Origin: Nostoc linckia NIES-25
GTDB taxonomy: Bacteria; Cyanobacteriota; Cyanobacteriia; Cyanobacteriales; Nostocaceae
Assembly (NCBI RefSeq): GCF_002368035.1
Contig: NZ_AP018222.1
Span: 5,095,508-5,159,507 of the forward strand
DNA: 64,000 bases
Direction: 5' to 3'
Of this stretch, positions 9,549 to 19,182 are shown piece by piece. The notes below the pieces were generated by a model, which was not told where the DNA came from, made no database searches, and saw only the letters and a list, made by a program, of their open reading frames with translations. Position 1 is the stretch's first letter; each line of letters opens with the position of its first letter. A program made the position numbers and the translations under genes.

Positions 9549-10583
9549 TTATTTAGTAATTTTATCTTTGAAGTTGCGGTAATTTAGCTTAAAATTGCTA
9601 ATTCTTTGTTGAATAAACTTGCTAGTAGACTTTTGCAGAAGCGTTAACTGGCTTGGGCGCGTAAAGGTTTGAGGGCGTTTTTCCGGCGATTTTAAGTAGC
9701 GATAATGTAAGAAAACATCGCGGTAAGGGATATCAACATCTTCGCCTCCACAAAGCCGCGTAAAAGCTGAAGAAGATATGCTCATATAGTGTAAGTATGT
9801 CAACCGCCGACCTTGGTCGTATAGGGTATTATCTACCACATCAAATTGAGAACTCCAGTGATTACCAGTTGCCTGTTCGCACTCATAACAAGCAAAGTTA
9901 TAATATGAAATGCCGCTTCTCAATACCATGTAGTTAAATAAAGATTGGTCAGGCGCTAAAAAAGCCATAACATCAGCTTCACCTGATTTTAATTTGTCTA
10001 ATAAGTCGGCTCTAATAGCTGGGGAAAAAATATTTTTCTTAGTGGCAAACCAACCAGCACAAAATATTTTAGACTGCAAATTGTCTATGTTGAAAACTTG
10101 TTGAATCTGCTCTGGAGAGGCATCAAGAACAAATTTTAATTCAGATTTATACTGAAAATCGTTGACTACCCAATCATAGTTATCTAATTTTTCAAAAATG
10201 TAATCTACTGGACTCATTAACAAGGTATCTGCATCAAAATAAATAAATCTATCAAAGGGACCATCAATAGCGCAAAATTTGCGATGCATGGGTAGCTCAT
10301 AAAGTTCTGGAAAGCCCCACTCTCGCCAAGTTTTTTGCGCTCTGGGGTAATTTTTCCATACTTGAGTAGCAAAATTATCCCAATAAGCTATGGCATCAGA
10401 GTCTTCAAATAAGCTGAGATTATCTCTAGATGCAATCTCAGCTTTTACCTTGTCTAGGCGATCGTTATATGGAAGTATACAAATAGGAATTTTTCTACCA
10501 GCATTGGCTTCTATACTATTAAGCAATGCAATTAGTTGGTCATAGACAACATCATTTGCCAGGATGTAAATACCATCAATCAT
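9549..10583 (-). CDS. Glycosyltransferase, Npun_R2821/Npun_R2823-like paralog 1
   Basis: 344 residues beginning MIDGIYILANDVVYDQLIALLNSI, nearly the same opening as the proteins at 11494-12474 and 10600-11490. A DAD motif (FIYFDADTLLM, residues about 117-119) marks a GT-A nucleotide-sugar site. The start at 10583 is favoured over the longer frame because AGGAG lies about 7 nt upstream and the shorter form removes overlap with the preceding gene (stop at 10600). It is the last gene of a tight leftward operon. The family is common in Nostoc-type genomes; the substrate is not known to me. Confidence 0.8.
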   Translation of the reverse strand: MIDGIYILANDVVYDQLIALLNSIEANAGRKIPICILPYNDRLDKVKAEIASRDNLSLFEDSDAIAYWDNFATQVWKNYPRAQKTWREWGFPELYELPMHRKFCAIDGPFDRFIYFDADTLLMSPVDYIFEKLDNYDWVVNDFQYKSELKFVLDASPEQIQQVFNIDNLQSKIFCAGWFATKKNIFSPAIRADLLDKLKSGEADVMAFLAPDQSLFNYMVLRSGISYYNFACYECEQATGNHWSSQFDVVDNTLYDQGRRLTYLHYMSISSSAFTRLCGGEDVDIPYRDVFLHYRYLKSPEKRPQTFTRPSQLTLLQKSTSKFIQQRISNFKLNYRNFKDKITK

Positions 10584-10599
10584 TGGGATACTCCTAATA

Positions 10600-11490
10600 T
10601 TATGTACGGGCAAAAGCAAAGGGAAATAAACGCCTAGTCAGTTTGGCGATAAAGGCAAATTTACCTTCATGAAGATAGCGATAATGTTGCCACAATTCCC
10701 AATAAGGGCTACCAGTTTTAATGCGTGTTCCGGCCCAATGCAGATATTTTAGTCGTTGTCCTCGGTCATAAAGCGCGTAGTCTTGCTGTTGGAAATTTCG
10801 CGAACCCGCCCAACTACCAGGCCCTCCTCCAGGAATTTTGACGAGATTACCGCGTTTTGCAATTAGCTTGAGAATTAAATAATTGAGAATTGGTTGGTCT
10901 GTAACTCCTTCAGAAAAATCAAAATATTCCCGATGCGCTGCACATTCCCGCAAAGTTTCATCCATTTGTTGTTCGGTAATTGTTCCTTTTTTGGAAGCCC
11001 AAAAACCGCTGTTGAAAACATCTTCAAGTTGGGTATCTGAAAAAATTTGCTGTTCTTTCACCAATGGCGAGAAAATATTTCGCAGCTTGTCATTAGCGTG
11101 ATGATAATCACAACAGAAGAAATCTACTTCTGCAAGTTTGTCTAAATTGTCAGAAATTTTTTCAAAAACGACAATATCAGTATCAATATAAATAAACTCA
11201 TCTAAAGGGCCAAACCAGGCCACTAGTTTACGCATTTTATTTGGTAAGGCGAGGAAATCTCGATCGAAAATTTCGCCGATACGTTGGGTAAATTTCTCAA
11301 TAAATTCCAGATCTGGGAAAATTTGCACGTTGTGTAAGGTAGCAAGTTGTTCTGCTACCTTGTGATAATTTTCATTAAAAGGTATGAGATAAACTGTTAC
11401 TTCTGGATCGTAGTAACGAATGCTATTGAGTAGGGCGATCGCATTATCGATTACCCGGTCATTAGCAACAATATAAATTCCCCTGCTCAT
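10600..11490 (-). CDS. Glycosyltransferase, Npun_R2821/Npun_R2823-like paralog 2
   Basis: 296 residues, MSRGIYIVANDRVIDNAIALLNSI, clearly homologous to both neighbours but the most divergent of the three; it lacks part of the middle region. DTD motif at about 103-105 (FIYIDTDIVV). The C-terminal sequence YDRGQRLKYLHWAGT parallels YDQGRRLTYLHYMS and YDKGNRLTYIHYIG of the paralogs, and HYRYL follows in all three. Spacing to the upstream gene is 3 bp, so translation is probably coupled. Confidence 0.8.
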   Translation of the reverse strand: MSRGIYIVANDRVIDNAIALLNSIRYYDPEVTVYLIPFNENYHKVAEQLATLHNVQIFPDLEFIEKFTQRIGEIFDRDFLALPNKMRKLVAWFGPLDEFIYIDTDIVVFEKISDNLDKLAEVDFFCCDYHHANDKLRNIFSPLVKEQQIFSDTQLEDVFNSGFWASKKGTITEQQMDETLRECAAHREYFDFSEGVTDQPILNYLILKLIAKRGNLVKIPGGGPGSWAGSRNFQQQDYALYDRGQRLKYLHWAGTRIKTGSPYWELWQHYRYLHEGKFAFIAKLTRRLFPFAFART

Positions 11491-11493
11491 AAA

Positions 11494-12474
11494 TTATCCT
11501 TGCTTAATTAACTTAAGTTTCCGCAAAGCTCTTGTGAATAAATTTGGTGTGGGAGCGTCATCATAATTCTTGGGAGGAGTTGTAAATACTGGACGCTTTT
11601 CTGGTTCGCGTAAATAACGATAATGAAGAAATAAATCTCGATAAGGAAAGTCGATATTTTCTCCAGCGCATACCGCTTGGGTGAGATTAGGAGGAATACC
11701 AATATAATGAATGTAAGTTAGTCGATTGCCTTTGTCATATAAAATATGTTCTCGTTCTTCAAAATGTTTTGATGTTGCAGAACATCCTGTTTTGAGATTA
11801 TCTGGTAGTTCGCGAGCAAAGTTATAACTAGAAAGCTTAGACCTCATTACCATGTAATTGAGCAGTGGCTGTTCGCCAGCACCTTCATATAAAATCTCTG
11901 CTTCACCGTTTTGTAAATTGGATAGCAGCCAATTCCTTTGCTCTGCATCAAATATTCCCCGTTTTGAAGCATAAAATCCAGAACAAAATATTTCTGAATC
12001 AATACGTGGTTGCTCAAAAACTTCTAGCAATTTTGGAGACTTAACATTGTAGATTTTACTAACGTCTTTGAATTGGAAATCATAGACGACAAAATCATGG
12101 GTATCTAGCTTTTCAAACACAGAATCGAGTGAATTCATCACCAAGGTGTCTGCATCTAGATAAATAAATTTATCGAAAGGCCCATCAAAAGCACAAAAAC
12201 GACGATGAGCGCCATAAAGACGGAATTTACTGCGATTCAAGCGTTCTGGTGCTGCTGAGAGCATAAATCGATCCCAGCGATCGATTGATTCTTGGTTATC
12301 GTAAATAAATACATTAGGGCGATTAGCTATTTCCTCAGCAATTCGCTGTGTGCGATCGTCAAAAGGATAAATACAAACTGGAGTTTCTTTACCTAAAATT
12401 ACATCAATACTGTTGAGTAAAGCTACCAGTTGATCGAAAACATAATCATTAGCTAGGGTACAAATACCATTCAT
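11494..12474 (-). CDS. Glycosyltransferase, Npun_R2821/Npun_R2823-like paralog 3
   Basis: 326 residues, MNGICTLANDYVFDQLVALLNSI. DAD motif at about 107-109 (FIYLDADTLVM) and the shared block RRFCAFDGPFDKFIY, which is almost identical to RKFCAIDGPFDRFIY in paralog 1. Paralogs 1 and 3 are therefore the closer pair, with paralog 2 between them in the genome. The gene starts 3 bp after the stop of the GT10-like gene upstream. A soluble protein with no signal peptide; probably acts at the cytoplasmic face on a lipid-linked glycan. Confidence 0.82.
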   Translation of the reverse strand: MNGICTLANDYVFDQLVALLNSIDVILGKETPVCIYPFDDRTQRIAEEIANRPNVFIYDNQESIDRWDRFMLSAAPERLNRSKFRLYGAHRRFCAFDGPFDKFIYLDADTLVMNSLDSVFEKLDTHDFVVYDFQFKDVSKIYNVKSPKLLEVFEQPRIDSEIFCSGFYASKRGIFDAEQRNWLLSNLQNGEAEILYEGAGEQPLLNYMVMRSKLSSYNFARELPDNLKTGCSATSKHFEEREHILYDKGNRLTYIHYIGIPPNLTQAVCAGENIDFPYRDLFLHYRYLREPEKRPVFTTPPKNYDDAPTPNLFTRALRKLKLIKQG

Positions 12475-12477
12475 AAT

Positions 12478-13437
12478 TTATGAGTGTTTAACAACAAAGT
12501 CTGACAACCAATTAAGCAGATTTAGTTTGTGTAAGATGATTTGACGTGCTTCGGCGATCGCATCTTTAGCCTGATACCAAGCATCGGGTGTTGCTGTCAC
12601 TTCTTTAATATAAGCAATGCCTTTTTCATCTAAACTGGGCAATTTTAAAAAACTACCCGGTGGCAATAATTTATCAGCAGCTGGCCCGCCATAATATATT
12701 GGCAAACACCAAGCAAGCAAACTATCCCAAAGTTTCTCACTTACATACCAATTATTATCAGCATAGTTTTCAATTGATAAATTGTAATAGTATGGCGCCA
12801 TCCCATACCATTTATTACTTAATTCTCCCGATTTGTTTGCCCATTGTGGTAAATTTCGCCCATATAAATCAAACTTAATGCCACTCGATTGTAGGGATTG
12901 TAAAAAGTCTAAACGTTGGCGATGGTTGGCTGTGCGGTTAATTCCTGAAGTAATCCAACTACATGGAGCAACTTTTTGGGGAGGTGGCATTTCATTCAAA
13001 TCTTGAAATGTATTTGAGTGATACCAAATAGCGGGCATATAATCGGGAGTAGGGGCAAAATCATCAGGCCCAGAAATATAACCACAATATTTCTGAGCTT
13101 CTTGATAATTATGTTTAGTTATTTCTAAAACTTCATCTAAAGGCGGTTCTCTGAGTAAATAAATAATCCGTTCCCTAGGAACGCCACGGAGTAGAGAATC
13201 AACATTAACGGCTGATTTCTGCTGGCGTTTGCGTAAGCTATCTAACCAAGATTGTTTCGGCGCTGGTTGGGGAAAATCAAATTGATACATTAGCAGAAAA
13301 TCCGGTTTTGCTGCTATTGCTTGCATTTGCATATTGCCCCAAGTTCCAAATTGATGCGGGGTTTGTTGCCAAAGCCAATCGGCTCTAGTTTCTAACCCTC
13401 GATAACTGCTAATCATGCCTACTGTTTTCATGGTCAT
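12478..13437 (-). CDS. GT10-family (alpha-1,3-fucosyltransferase-like) glycosyltransferase
   Basis: 319 residues. The C-terminal third contains the GT10 signature: LSIENYADNNWYVSEKLWDS followed by LLAWCLPIYYGGPAADKLLP, matching the conserved FxFENS...D-YVTEK...PVYxG block of alpha-1,3-fucosyltransferases. The N-terminal half is variable, as is usual. It is the first gene of the four-gene leftward run to 9549, with 3-bp spacing to the next gene. Fucosyl transfer is the family activity; other donors are possible. Two start codons lie two codons apart (MTMKT); I give the first. Confidence 0.82.
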   Translation of the reverse strand: MTMKTVGMISSYRGLETRADWLWQQTPHQFGTWGNMQMQAIAAKPDFLLMYQFDFPQPAPKQSWLDSLRKRQQKSAVNVDSLLRGVPRERIIYLLREPPLDEVLEITKHNYQEAQKYCGYISGPDDFAPTPDYMPAIWYHSNTFQDLNEMPPPQKVAPCSWITSGINRTANHRQRLDFLQSLQSSGIKFDLYGRNLPQWANKSGELSNKWYGMAPYYYNLSIENYADNNWYVSEKLWDSLLAWCLPIYYGGPAADKLLPPGSFLKLPSLDEKGIAYIKEVTATPDAWYQAKDAIAEARQIILHKLNLLNWLSDFVVKHS

Positions 13438-13490
13438 TTTAGTGTCATTTAGATATGTTTATAAATTAATTTTGCGTTAACCAAAATCTT

Positions 13491-13521
13491 TGTAGAGACG
13501 TAGCATTGCTACGTCTCTACA
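13491..13521. repeat. Palindromic repeat around TAGAGACGTAGCA
   Basis: A perfect 15-bp inverted repeat (TGTAGAGACGTAGCA, one base, then its complement) lies about 50 bp upstream of the GT10-like gene. The same GTAGAGACG hallmark recurs in the palindromes at 21112-21131 and 36538-36564. A dispersed cyanobacterial palindrome that could also work as a terminator or RNA hairpin. Confidence 0.75.
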
Positions 13522-13616
13522 TTTGGCGGTTGCATAAATTATGGATGGTTTTATAGATTTTTCTTGGCATGAAATTTTCATATTCAGTAACACCATTATT
13601 TTTACCTGCAATGCCT

Positions 13617-14828
13617 TTATAAGATAATTGGAGGACGTAGAGATTCATCAACGTAACTGAGAATTTTTGCGGCTCGGTTTTCCCAAGAGAATTGTTTTAC
13701 AAATTCGATGCTATCTGGATAACCTTCTATTTTTCGGGGATGAGTTTCTAAGACTCGCTTCAAACTTTCGGCAAATTTGTTGGGGTTATCTGGTTCGCAC
13801 CAAGCAGCTATGGCTTGGGTATTTTGAAATTCAGTTAATGATGGAATTTCTGTGGCGACGATGGGAGTTCCAGAGGCGAAATAGTCAAATAGTTTTAAGG
13901 GAGATGTGAAAGTTGCGGCTTTTCCCGAACAATGGGGATGAGCTAAAACATCCGCTGCTTGTAGCAAAGATGCTAATTCGTTGTGTAAGATATAGCCCAA
14001 AAATTTAATGTTGTGAACCTGTTTTTCTTTGACTAATTGCTGGTAGTGTTCGACTTCTGTAGGTTTACCACCGGCACAAACAAATTGCACATTTGGCATT
14101 TCTTGAGCTACATCTATTAGTACATCAATACCTTTAAATTGCTGTATGGCTCCTGCATAAACTACCAATTTTTGGCTTTCATCTCGCAATAGTTTTTGAC
14201 GCCATTCTGCGGCTTTTTCTGGTTGTCTTTCCATAAATAAGCGATTAAAACCGTTGTGCAGCGTAATCAGTTTTTCTGGCGGCATACCGTTTTTAATCAT
14301 GCTTTCACGGATAGTTTCTACAACTGTGACGGCAATTTGTAACAGCGGATTGTTAACTATTTCTGGGTCGAATGGTTTTTCTTCGTGATGGTGATGTTCG
14401 TAAATCGCCGGAACGCCATTTTTAATGGCAGCTTTGACAAAATTCCAGTTGCGGCTGTGGACGAGTTTGGTAGTTGGAAGTATATGAAACGGTAAATAAT
14501 ATTTACAGGCAATGGTGTTAGAATCTGTGAATTTGGTGTGGAAATGGTCAATTGGCCAAGGCATCGGTAAGGGGGCAACTTTTAATTTGTCATGGAGGTT
14601 GTAATATTGAATAAGTTCTGTTGGTGTTTTTTTCGGTCGAAAAGGACGCGCTAGATTCGCTAAGTTAATGGGATTTACTTTCTTGTCAGGGTATACCAAA
14701 ACTGTGGAATAACCCAAGTTGGCGGCGGCATTAGCAGCATTTGTAGATTGCACTAAATGAGCCTCTGGCTGGGGCAATTCTTCACCAATGAAGTAAATAT
14801 AATGTTTTTTATTATTAGAGTTTTTCAT
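13617..14828 (-). CDS. GT4-family glycosyltransferase
   Basis: About 403 residues with a GT-B fold. N-terminal domain motif PQPEAHLVQSTNAANAAANL; C-terminal domain with LVVYAGAIQQFKGIDVLIDV (donor site) and the retaining E-x7-E region after HPHCSGKAATFTSPLKLFDY. The ATG at 14828 (MKNSNNKKHYIYFIGEE) is preferred to an upstream in-frame start that would overlap the end of the ABC exporter gene. Only 4 bp separate it from that exporter, so they are one transcription unit. Confidence 0.87.
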   Translation of the reverse strand: MKNSNNKKHYIYFIGEELPQPEAHLVQSTNAANAAANLGYSTVLVYPDKKVNPINLANLARPFRPKKTPTELIQYYNLHDKLKVAPLPMPWPIDHFHTKFTDSNTIACKYYLPFHILPTTKLVHSRNWNFVKAAIKNGVPAIYEHHHHEEKPFDPEIVNNPLLQIAVTVVETIRESMIKNGMPPEKLITLHNGFNRLFMERQPEKAAEWRQKLLRDESQKLVVYAGAIQQFKGIDVLIDVAQEMPNVQFVCAGGKPTEVEHYQQLVKEKQVHNIKFLGYILHNELASLLQAADVLAHPHCSGKAATFTSPLKLFDYFASGTPIVATEIPSLTEFQNTQAIAAWCEPDNPNKFAESLKRVLETHPRKIEGYPDSIEFVKQFSWENRAAKILSYVDESLRPPIIL

Positions 14829-14832
14829 AATT

Positions 14833-17082
14833 TTAACCGTTAATACTATCCTCAAATTTTTCCAAGTTATTAATTAGATATATGGCAGAATCATAACTTT
14901 CAGAAAGGAATTGAATTTGTTCTTCAAGGCTGTAAATTAAATTATTAGATAGAGAGCGGAGAGAGCTAAGAATGAGATTCAGGGAAGTGCGAAATTCGGC
15001 TGATATTTGATTAAAATTTTGATAATGGCTACTGATGACGTTCTGATTTTCGTCGGAAATTGAAAGCATTTGCCCCCTAATTTGCGAGTTAATCACGTCA
15101 TCAAAAACATCAATGGTGTTGAGAATTCTCCAAGCTGATTTGTAAGAGTCTTCAATTAATTCTTGTCGTTCTTGGGCATCATCTACCAAGTCATCCAGTA
15201 ATAAACGCAAAAATCCAATCATTGAGTTCAATTGCGTGCGAATTTCGTGAGAGATGCGGAGTAAGCTTTGATTTTGTTTGGTAACAGTTTCAGGATGTTC
15301 CGCAAATTGCATTGAGTAGAGGCGTGAGTAATAACCACCTTTTTGTAAAAGTTGTTCGTGGGTTCCCACTTCTACTACTTGTCCTCGATCTAATACGGCA
15401 ATTTTATCGGCTTTTTGGACTGTGGAAAGGCGGTGAGCAATTACTAATGTGGTACGATCGCGGCTGAGTTCATCGAGTGCAGTTTGCACTAAACGTTCGG
15501 AAACAGTATCTAAAGCACTGGTGGCTTCATCTAAAATCAAAATTTCGGGATTTTGCACTAATGCGCGGGCGATCGCTAATCTTTGTCTTTGTCCCCCAGA
15601 TAACATCACGCCGCGATCGCCAATTAAGGTGTCAAATCCCTGAGGCAATTTGCTAATAAATTCATAAGCATTCGCCCGCTTGGTCGCTGTCAGAATTTCA
15701 TCGTCTGTCGCTTCAGGGCATCCGTATGCGATGTTATTCTTTACCGAATCATTAAAAAGAAAGGTATCTTGACTGACAATTCCCATCCGCTTACGCAGGG
15801 ATACTATATTAAATTGTCGTAAATCGATGCCGTCAATGGTAATAGCACCAGCGATGGGGTCGTAAAATCTCGGCAAAAGATCTGCGATCGTCGATTTTCC
15901 AGCACCAGAACCGCCTACTAATGCTAAAGTCGTGCCACGCGGTAAATATAAATTGACATCTTTGAGAACTAACTTTTCATGACCGGGGTAAGCAAAGCAC
16001 AAAGAATTAAAAGATACTCCCTCTTGTAATTTTGTGTAGGGAATCTTACCGTTGCCCATGAATGGCTTATCATCCAAAGTTAAAAACTCATTTGCCACAT
16101 CCACACTAGCGGCGGTACTAGCAAAGTTACTGCGAATAGTATTAAGTTGAGAAAGTAATGGTAAAACTCGCAGCAATACTAATAAATATGTCAAAAGTAC
16201 GGTGGAAAGGGAAGAAACTTCATTAGCAAAAAAGGCTTTACTCAAAATTACAATCATCAGCAAAGCCGTAATCCCCATCACTTCACCTATGGGTGTGATT
16301 GCTTCTGAATTAACCTGAGATTGGAAGTCTGCTTTTTCGCGATCGCGGATTAATTTTTGAATCCGTTGAAATTCTTTTTCTTCATTTCCTGTGGCTTTAA
16401 CTAACCGAATTCCGTTCAATGTCTCCAGCACAGAAATTGAATATGCTTTCGACATTTCACTGAGCATCTTCCCAAAAAATTTAGAACGGGAAATAGTATA
16501 CTGGTTTACTAATGTCACTAATGACAGCAACAGCGTAGCCGCGATTGTCAATTGCCAAGAAATTGACAGCAATAAACCAACAAAAACTAAAATTGTAATT
16601 CCCAGAATCACTATTTTGACTGTACTACCTACAGCGCTGGCAGCACGTCCAATTTCTCCACCCAAGCGGTTGATTAAATCGCCAACTTTGGTTTTGGCAT
16701 AATAATCTATATCAATTTCTAGTAATAGCTTTAATCCTGCTTCTCGCATATCAGCTGTTAGCTTGCGAGTGAGGGAACTCGACGCCAACGCGCTAGCATA
16801 AGTAGCTAAATTTTTTAAAATAATTGTCAATATAATTGCCCCAGCCATTATCCCTATCCGATAACTTTCTGGAGCATTATCAAACGGAGATATCATCTTT
16901 TTCAGGATGGGAGGTGCACTAGTTAAATCTACTTCTTGCCCGACAATTTTTAAAACCACCGGCACAATTAAAGCTGTGCTAATACCATTAAATAAAGCTC
17001 CAGAAAATCCTAACAATATTGTCAGCAGAATCAAACCTGGATACGGTTTTGCGAATCTTAGTAGTAGTTTTCTGGTAGACAT
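14833..17082 (-). CDS. ABC exporter (MsbA-type half transporter) with C-terminal HisKA-like repeats
   Basis: 749 residues. Residues about 1-330: six-helix type IV ABC exporter domain. About 355-590: nucleotide-binding domain with Walker A (GGSGAGKS, 390-397), LSGGQRQ (494-500), Walker B (ILILDE, 514-519) and H-loop H550. Usual half-exporters end near 590. Here about 150 residues follow. Residues 605-662 match a histidine-kinase dimerisation/phosphoacceptor segment (SLLRISHEIRTQLNSMIGFL with H612). Residues 690-745 repeat the same pattern, but Ala695 takes the place of the histidine. No kinase catalytic (HATPase) domain follows. Probable export of a lipid-linked glycan or lipid made by the flanking glycosyltransferases; the tail may dimerise or receive a phosphoryl signal. 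Confidence 0.9.
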   Translation of the reverse strand: MSTRKLLLRFAKPYPGLILLTILLGFSGALFNGISTALIVPVVLKIVGQEVDLTSAPPILKKMISPFDNAPESYRIGIMAGAIILTIILKNLATYASALASSSLTRKLTADMREAGLKLLLEIDIDYYAKTKVGDLINRLGGEIGRAASAVGSTVKIVILGITILVFVGLLLSISWQLTIAATLLLSLVTLVNQYTISRSKFFGKMLSEMSKAYSISVLETLNGIRLVKATGNEEKEFQRIQKLIRDREKADFQSQVNSEAITPIGEVMGITALLMIVILSKAFFANEVSSLSTVLLTYLLVLLRVLPLLSQLNTIRSNFASTAASVDVANEFLTLDDKPFMGNGKIPYTKLQEGVSFNSLCFAYPGHEKLVLKDVNLYLPRGTTLALVGGSGAGKSTIADLLPRFYDPIAGAITIDGIDLRQFNIVSLRKRMGIVSQDTFLFNDSVKNNIAYGCPEATDDEILTATKRANAYEFISKLPQGFDTLIGDRGVMLSGGQRQRLAIARALVQNPEILILDEATSALDTVSERLVQTALDELSRDRTTLVIAHRLSTVQKADKIAVLDRGQVVEVGTHEQLLQKGGYYSRLYSMQFAEHPETVTKQNQSLLRISHEIRTQLNSMIGFLRLLLDDLVDDAQERQELIEDSYKSAWRILNTIDVFDDVINSQIRGQMLSISDENQNVISSHYQNFNQISAEFRTSLNLILSSLRSLSNNLIYSLEEQIQFLSESYDSAIYLINNLEKFEDSING

Positions 17083-17104
17083 GGGGTATTTTGATTAATA
17101 TGAT

Positions 17105-18268
17105 TCACAACTTGGCAATTACTGATTTGAGTGTAGAAGCCATAGCCTCTATGCTATAGTGTTCCACACATCTTTGTCTTGCTTTAATAGCTTGCTGGTT
17201 TGCTGATTCTAAATTGTGAAAAATAAATTGAATTTTTTCAGCAAGTTGTTCGGGACAAGCAGGCTCAACTAAATAACCAGTATCAGCTACAATTTCGGGA
17301 ATATCTCCAACACGCGTTGATAATATAGGTTTAGCCATTGCCATTCCATCTGTCAACTTTAGAGGAAATTGTGCGCGAGTTTCTGGAGTATCTCGCTGGG
17401 GAACAACTACAATATGAGCAGCTGCTACTAAATCAGGCATAACATCAGCCGGATACTTTGGTAGTTTAATAATCCAACGTCCCCATTGTTGTTGAAGTTG
17501 GCGATCGTAATCATCATAGGGACTACCACCCACAATCACCAATCTCAAGTCTGGCTGATTAATTTTATCTAACGCTATGAGAACATCTTCTAACCCTTTA
17601 TAAGGTCTTGGCGCACCAGGAAACATTAAAATTCGATATTCAGATAAACCATAACGGCTTCTACTTGATTCAGCATCATATTCAGCCGGATCGAATAAAG
17701 AAGTATCTTTGCCATTGGGAACAAATGCACCGCCAAACCGCTGCTGCAAAAATTTAGTATGCACCGTCACAGCATCGGCTTGATTTATCAAACCTTCCAT
17801 CCATTTTACGTACAAAGGATGATGAGGGTTTCTCAGTGGGCTGTCTGGTTTTAACAAGTCTCTCACTAATTGTTTTGGTGCAGGATGATAACGCCAATCA
17901 TCGCCACCGTGCCAACTCATTTCCCAATCATCTATATCTAGAATTAAGGGTTTTTTGTTGAATATTTTCTTGAGTATGGCAACTCCAAAACTCGCTACTT
18001 GGGGTTTGATAGCATAAATTATATCTCCACTAATTTTGGGCAAAAAATCGTGGACTTGTCCAAAAAAATCTGGAAAATTTTTACCTGGGAAATAGTAAAC
18101 TTTTAACTCTGGCGGCAAATTTCGATATAAGTTATTTCCAAATAAAAACCCCATAATTTCAACTTCATATCCTAATTTTATTAGGGCTGTTGCTATCAAG
18201 TATGCACGTAAAATAGCTGCACTTGATAAATCTGAAACCAACAGGGAGATTTTTGAAAATTTTTTCAC
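17105..18268 (-). CDS. GT4-family glycosyltransferase
   Basis: 387 residues with GT-B architecture: N-terminal ISLLVSDLSSAAILRAYLIA, a linker PNGKDTSLFDP, donor-site region ILMFPGAPRPYKGLEDVLIA and a C-terminal block FPLKLTDGMAMAKPILSTRV. The start is a GTG. It lies 22 bp upstream of the ABC exporter in the same direction, so it probably starts the exporter/GT4 operon. Donor and acceptor unknown. Confidence 0.85.
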   Translation of the reverse strand: MKKFSKISLLVSDLSSAAILRAYLIATALIKLGYEVEIMGFLFGNNLYRNLPPELKVYYFPGKNFPDFFGQVHDFLPKISGDIIYAIKPQVASFGVAILKKIFNKKPLILDIDDWEMSWHGGDDWRYHPAPKQLVRDLLKPDSPLRNPHHPLYVKWMEGLINQADAVTVHTKFLQQRFGGAFVPNGKDTSLFDPAEYDAESSRSRYGLSEYRILMFPGAPRPYKGLEDVLIALDKINQPDLRLVIVGGSPYDDYDRQLQQQWGRWIIKLPKYPADVMPDLVAAAHIVVVPQRDTPETRAQFPLKLTDGMAMAKPILSTRVGDIPEIVADTGYLVEPACPEQLAEKIQFIFHNLESANQQAIKARQRCVEHYSIEAMASTLKSVIAKL

Positions 18269-18339
18269 TATTTTTCTAATAATTTTTATAAAGAAGAATT
18301 CAGAACTCAGGAGTCAGAATTCTGTATTGTGACTCCTTT

Positions 18340-19182
18340 TTATTTAGTGCGCCAAGGATTTGTAACTTGATTCGGTAAAAATACTTTAGCGAATCTATCA
18401 AAAATTCTTGTGTATAAGGAACGGGTAATATTTTTGGCATACTGGGGTCGATAAGGATAGGTACAATGAAGGACTTTAATTTCATCCTCAACATTATAAG
18501 CATCCTGCCATTTACTGAGATAATTATAGGTAGGTGGTAGTATTTTCATGTGAGGGCGGACAGATGCGATCGCCGAAGCAAAAGCCCCTTGATCTTTTAA
18601 AAGCAATTTATCTTGATTATTTTTGACAATCTCAAAATAATATTGAAATTTATCGAAAAATACCTTGTTGATTTCTGTTTTCCGAAAAGCTATAAAACCG
18701 CCATTATATTGCACGCTATCTTCTTGCAGAGGTAAGCCTACAGATTGCAGAATTGGCAAGACATGTGGCAAAAGTTCTTCTTGTTTACCACGCAATAGAT
18801 TTGTTGCTTTAACGATAGAAGGTTGCACATCTTCAGTTAATAAAAAATCATATTCATCCATATACTCAAATACATCGTTGATATCGGAAAGCAAACAAAT
18901 ATCTGAGTCTAAATAAATAGTTTTATCAAATTCTGAGGCAGCATAGAGAGCTAGTTTTGCTTGCCGCGATGCTAAAACAGTATTTTCATTCGTAGGAATG
19001 GGCTTTAAAATTACATTTTTGAAAGCCTTAAGTAAGGGATAAAGAATTGATGGAACTCGATCGATTAAAATAATTATTGGTTCTTGATGAAATTTTCTAA
19101 CCGCAGCTAAAAAATGAATACAATCCTGAAAAGGATAAAGCCCAGTTAAAATTGTAATAAATCCTCTAGTTTTTGTTGGCAT
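18340..19182 (-). CDS. Putative GT-A glycosyltransferase with DSD motif
   Basis: 280 residues. Residues 1-100 form a nucleotide-sugar fold (FITILTGLYPFQDCIHFLAA) ending in TIYLDSDICLL, with aspartates at 92 and 94. A second hallmark is the DSVQYNGGFIAFRK block, typical of GT8-like and related DxD enzymes. It lies upstream of the GT4/ABC exporter genes in the same direction, separated by about 70 bp that include a small repeat (AGAATTCAGAACTCAGGAGT). Probably part of the same surface-glycan cluster; specificity unknown. Confidence 0.72.
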   Translation of the reverse strand: MPTKTRGFITILTGLYPFQDCIHFLAAVRKFHQEPIIILIDRVPSILYPLLKAFKNVILKPIPTNENTVLASRQAKLALYAASEFDKTIYLDSDICLLSDINDVFEYMDEYDFLLTEDVQPSIVKATNLLRGKQEELLPHVLPILQSVGLPLQEDSVQYNGGFIAFRKTEINKVFFDKFQYYFEIVKNNQDKLLLKDQGAFASAIASVRPHMKILPPTYNYLSKWQDAYNVEDEIKVLHCTYPYRPQYAKNITRSLYTRIFDRFAKVFLPNQVTNPWRTK

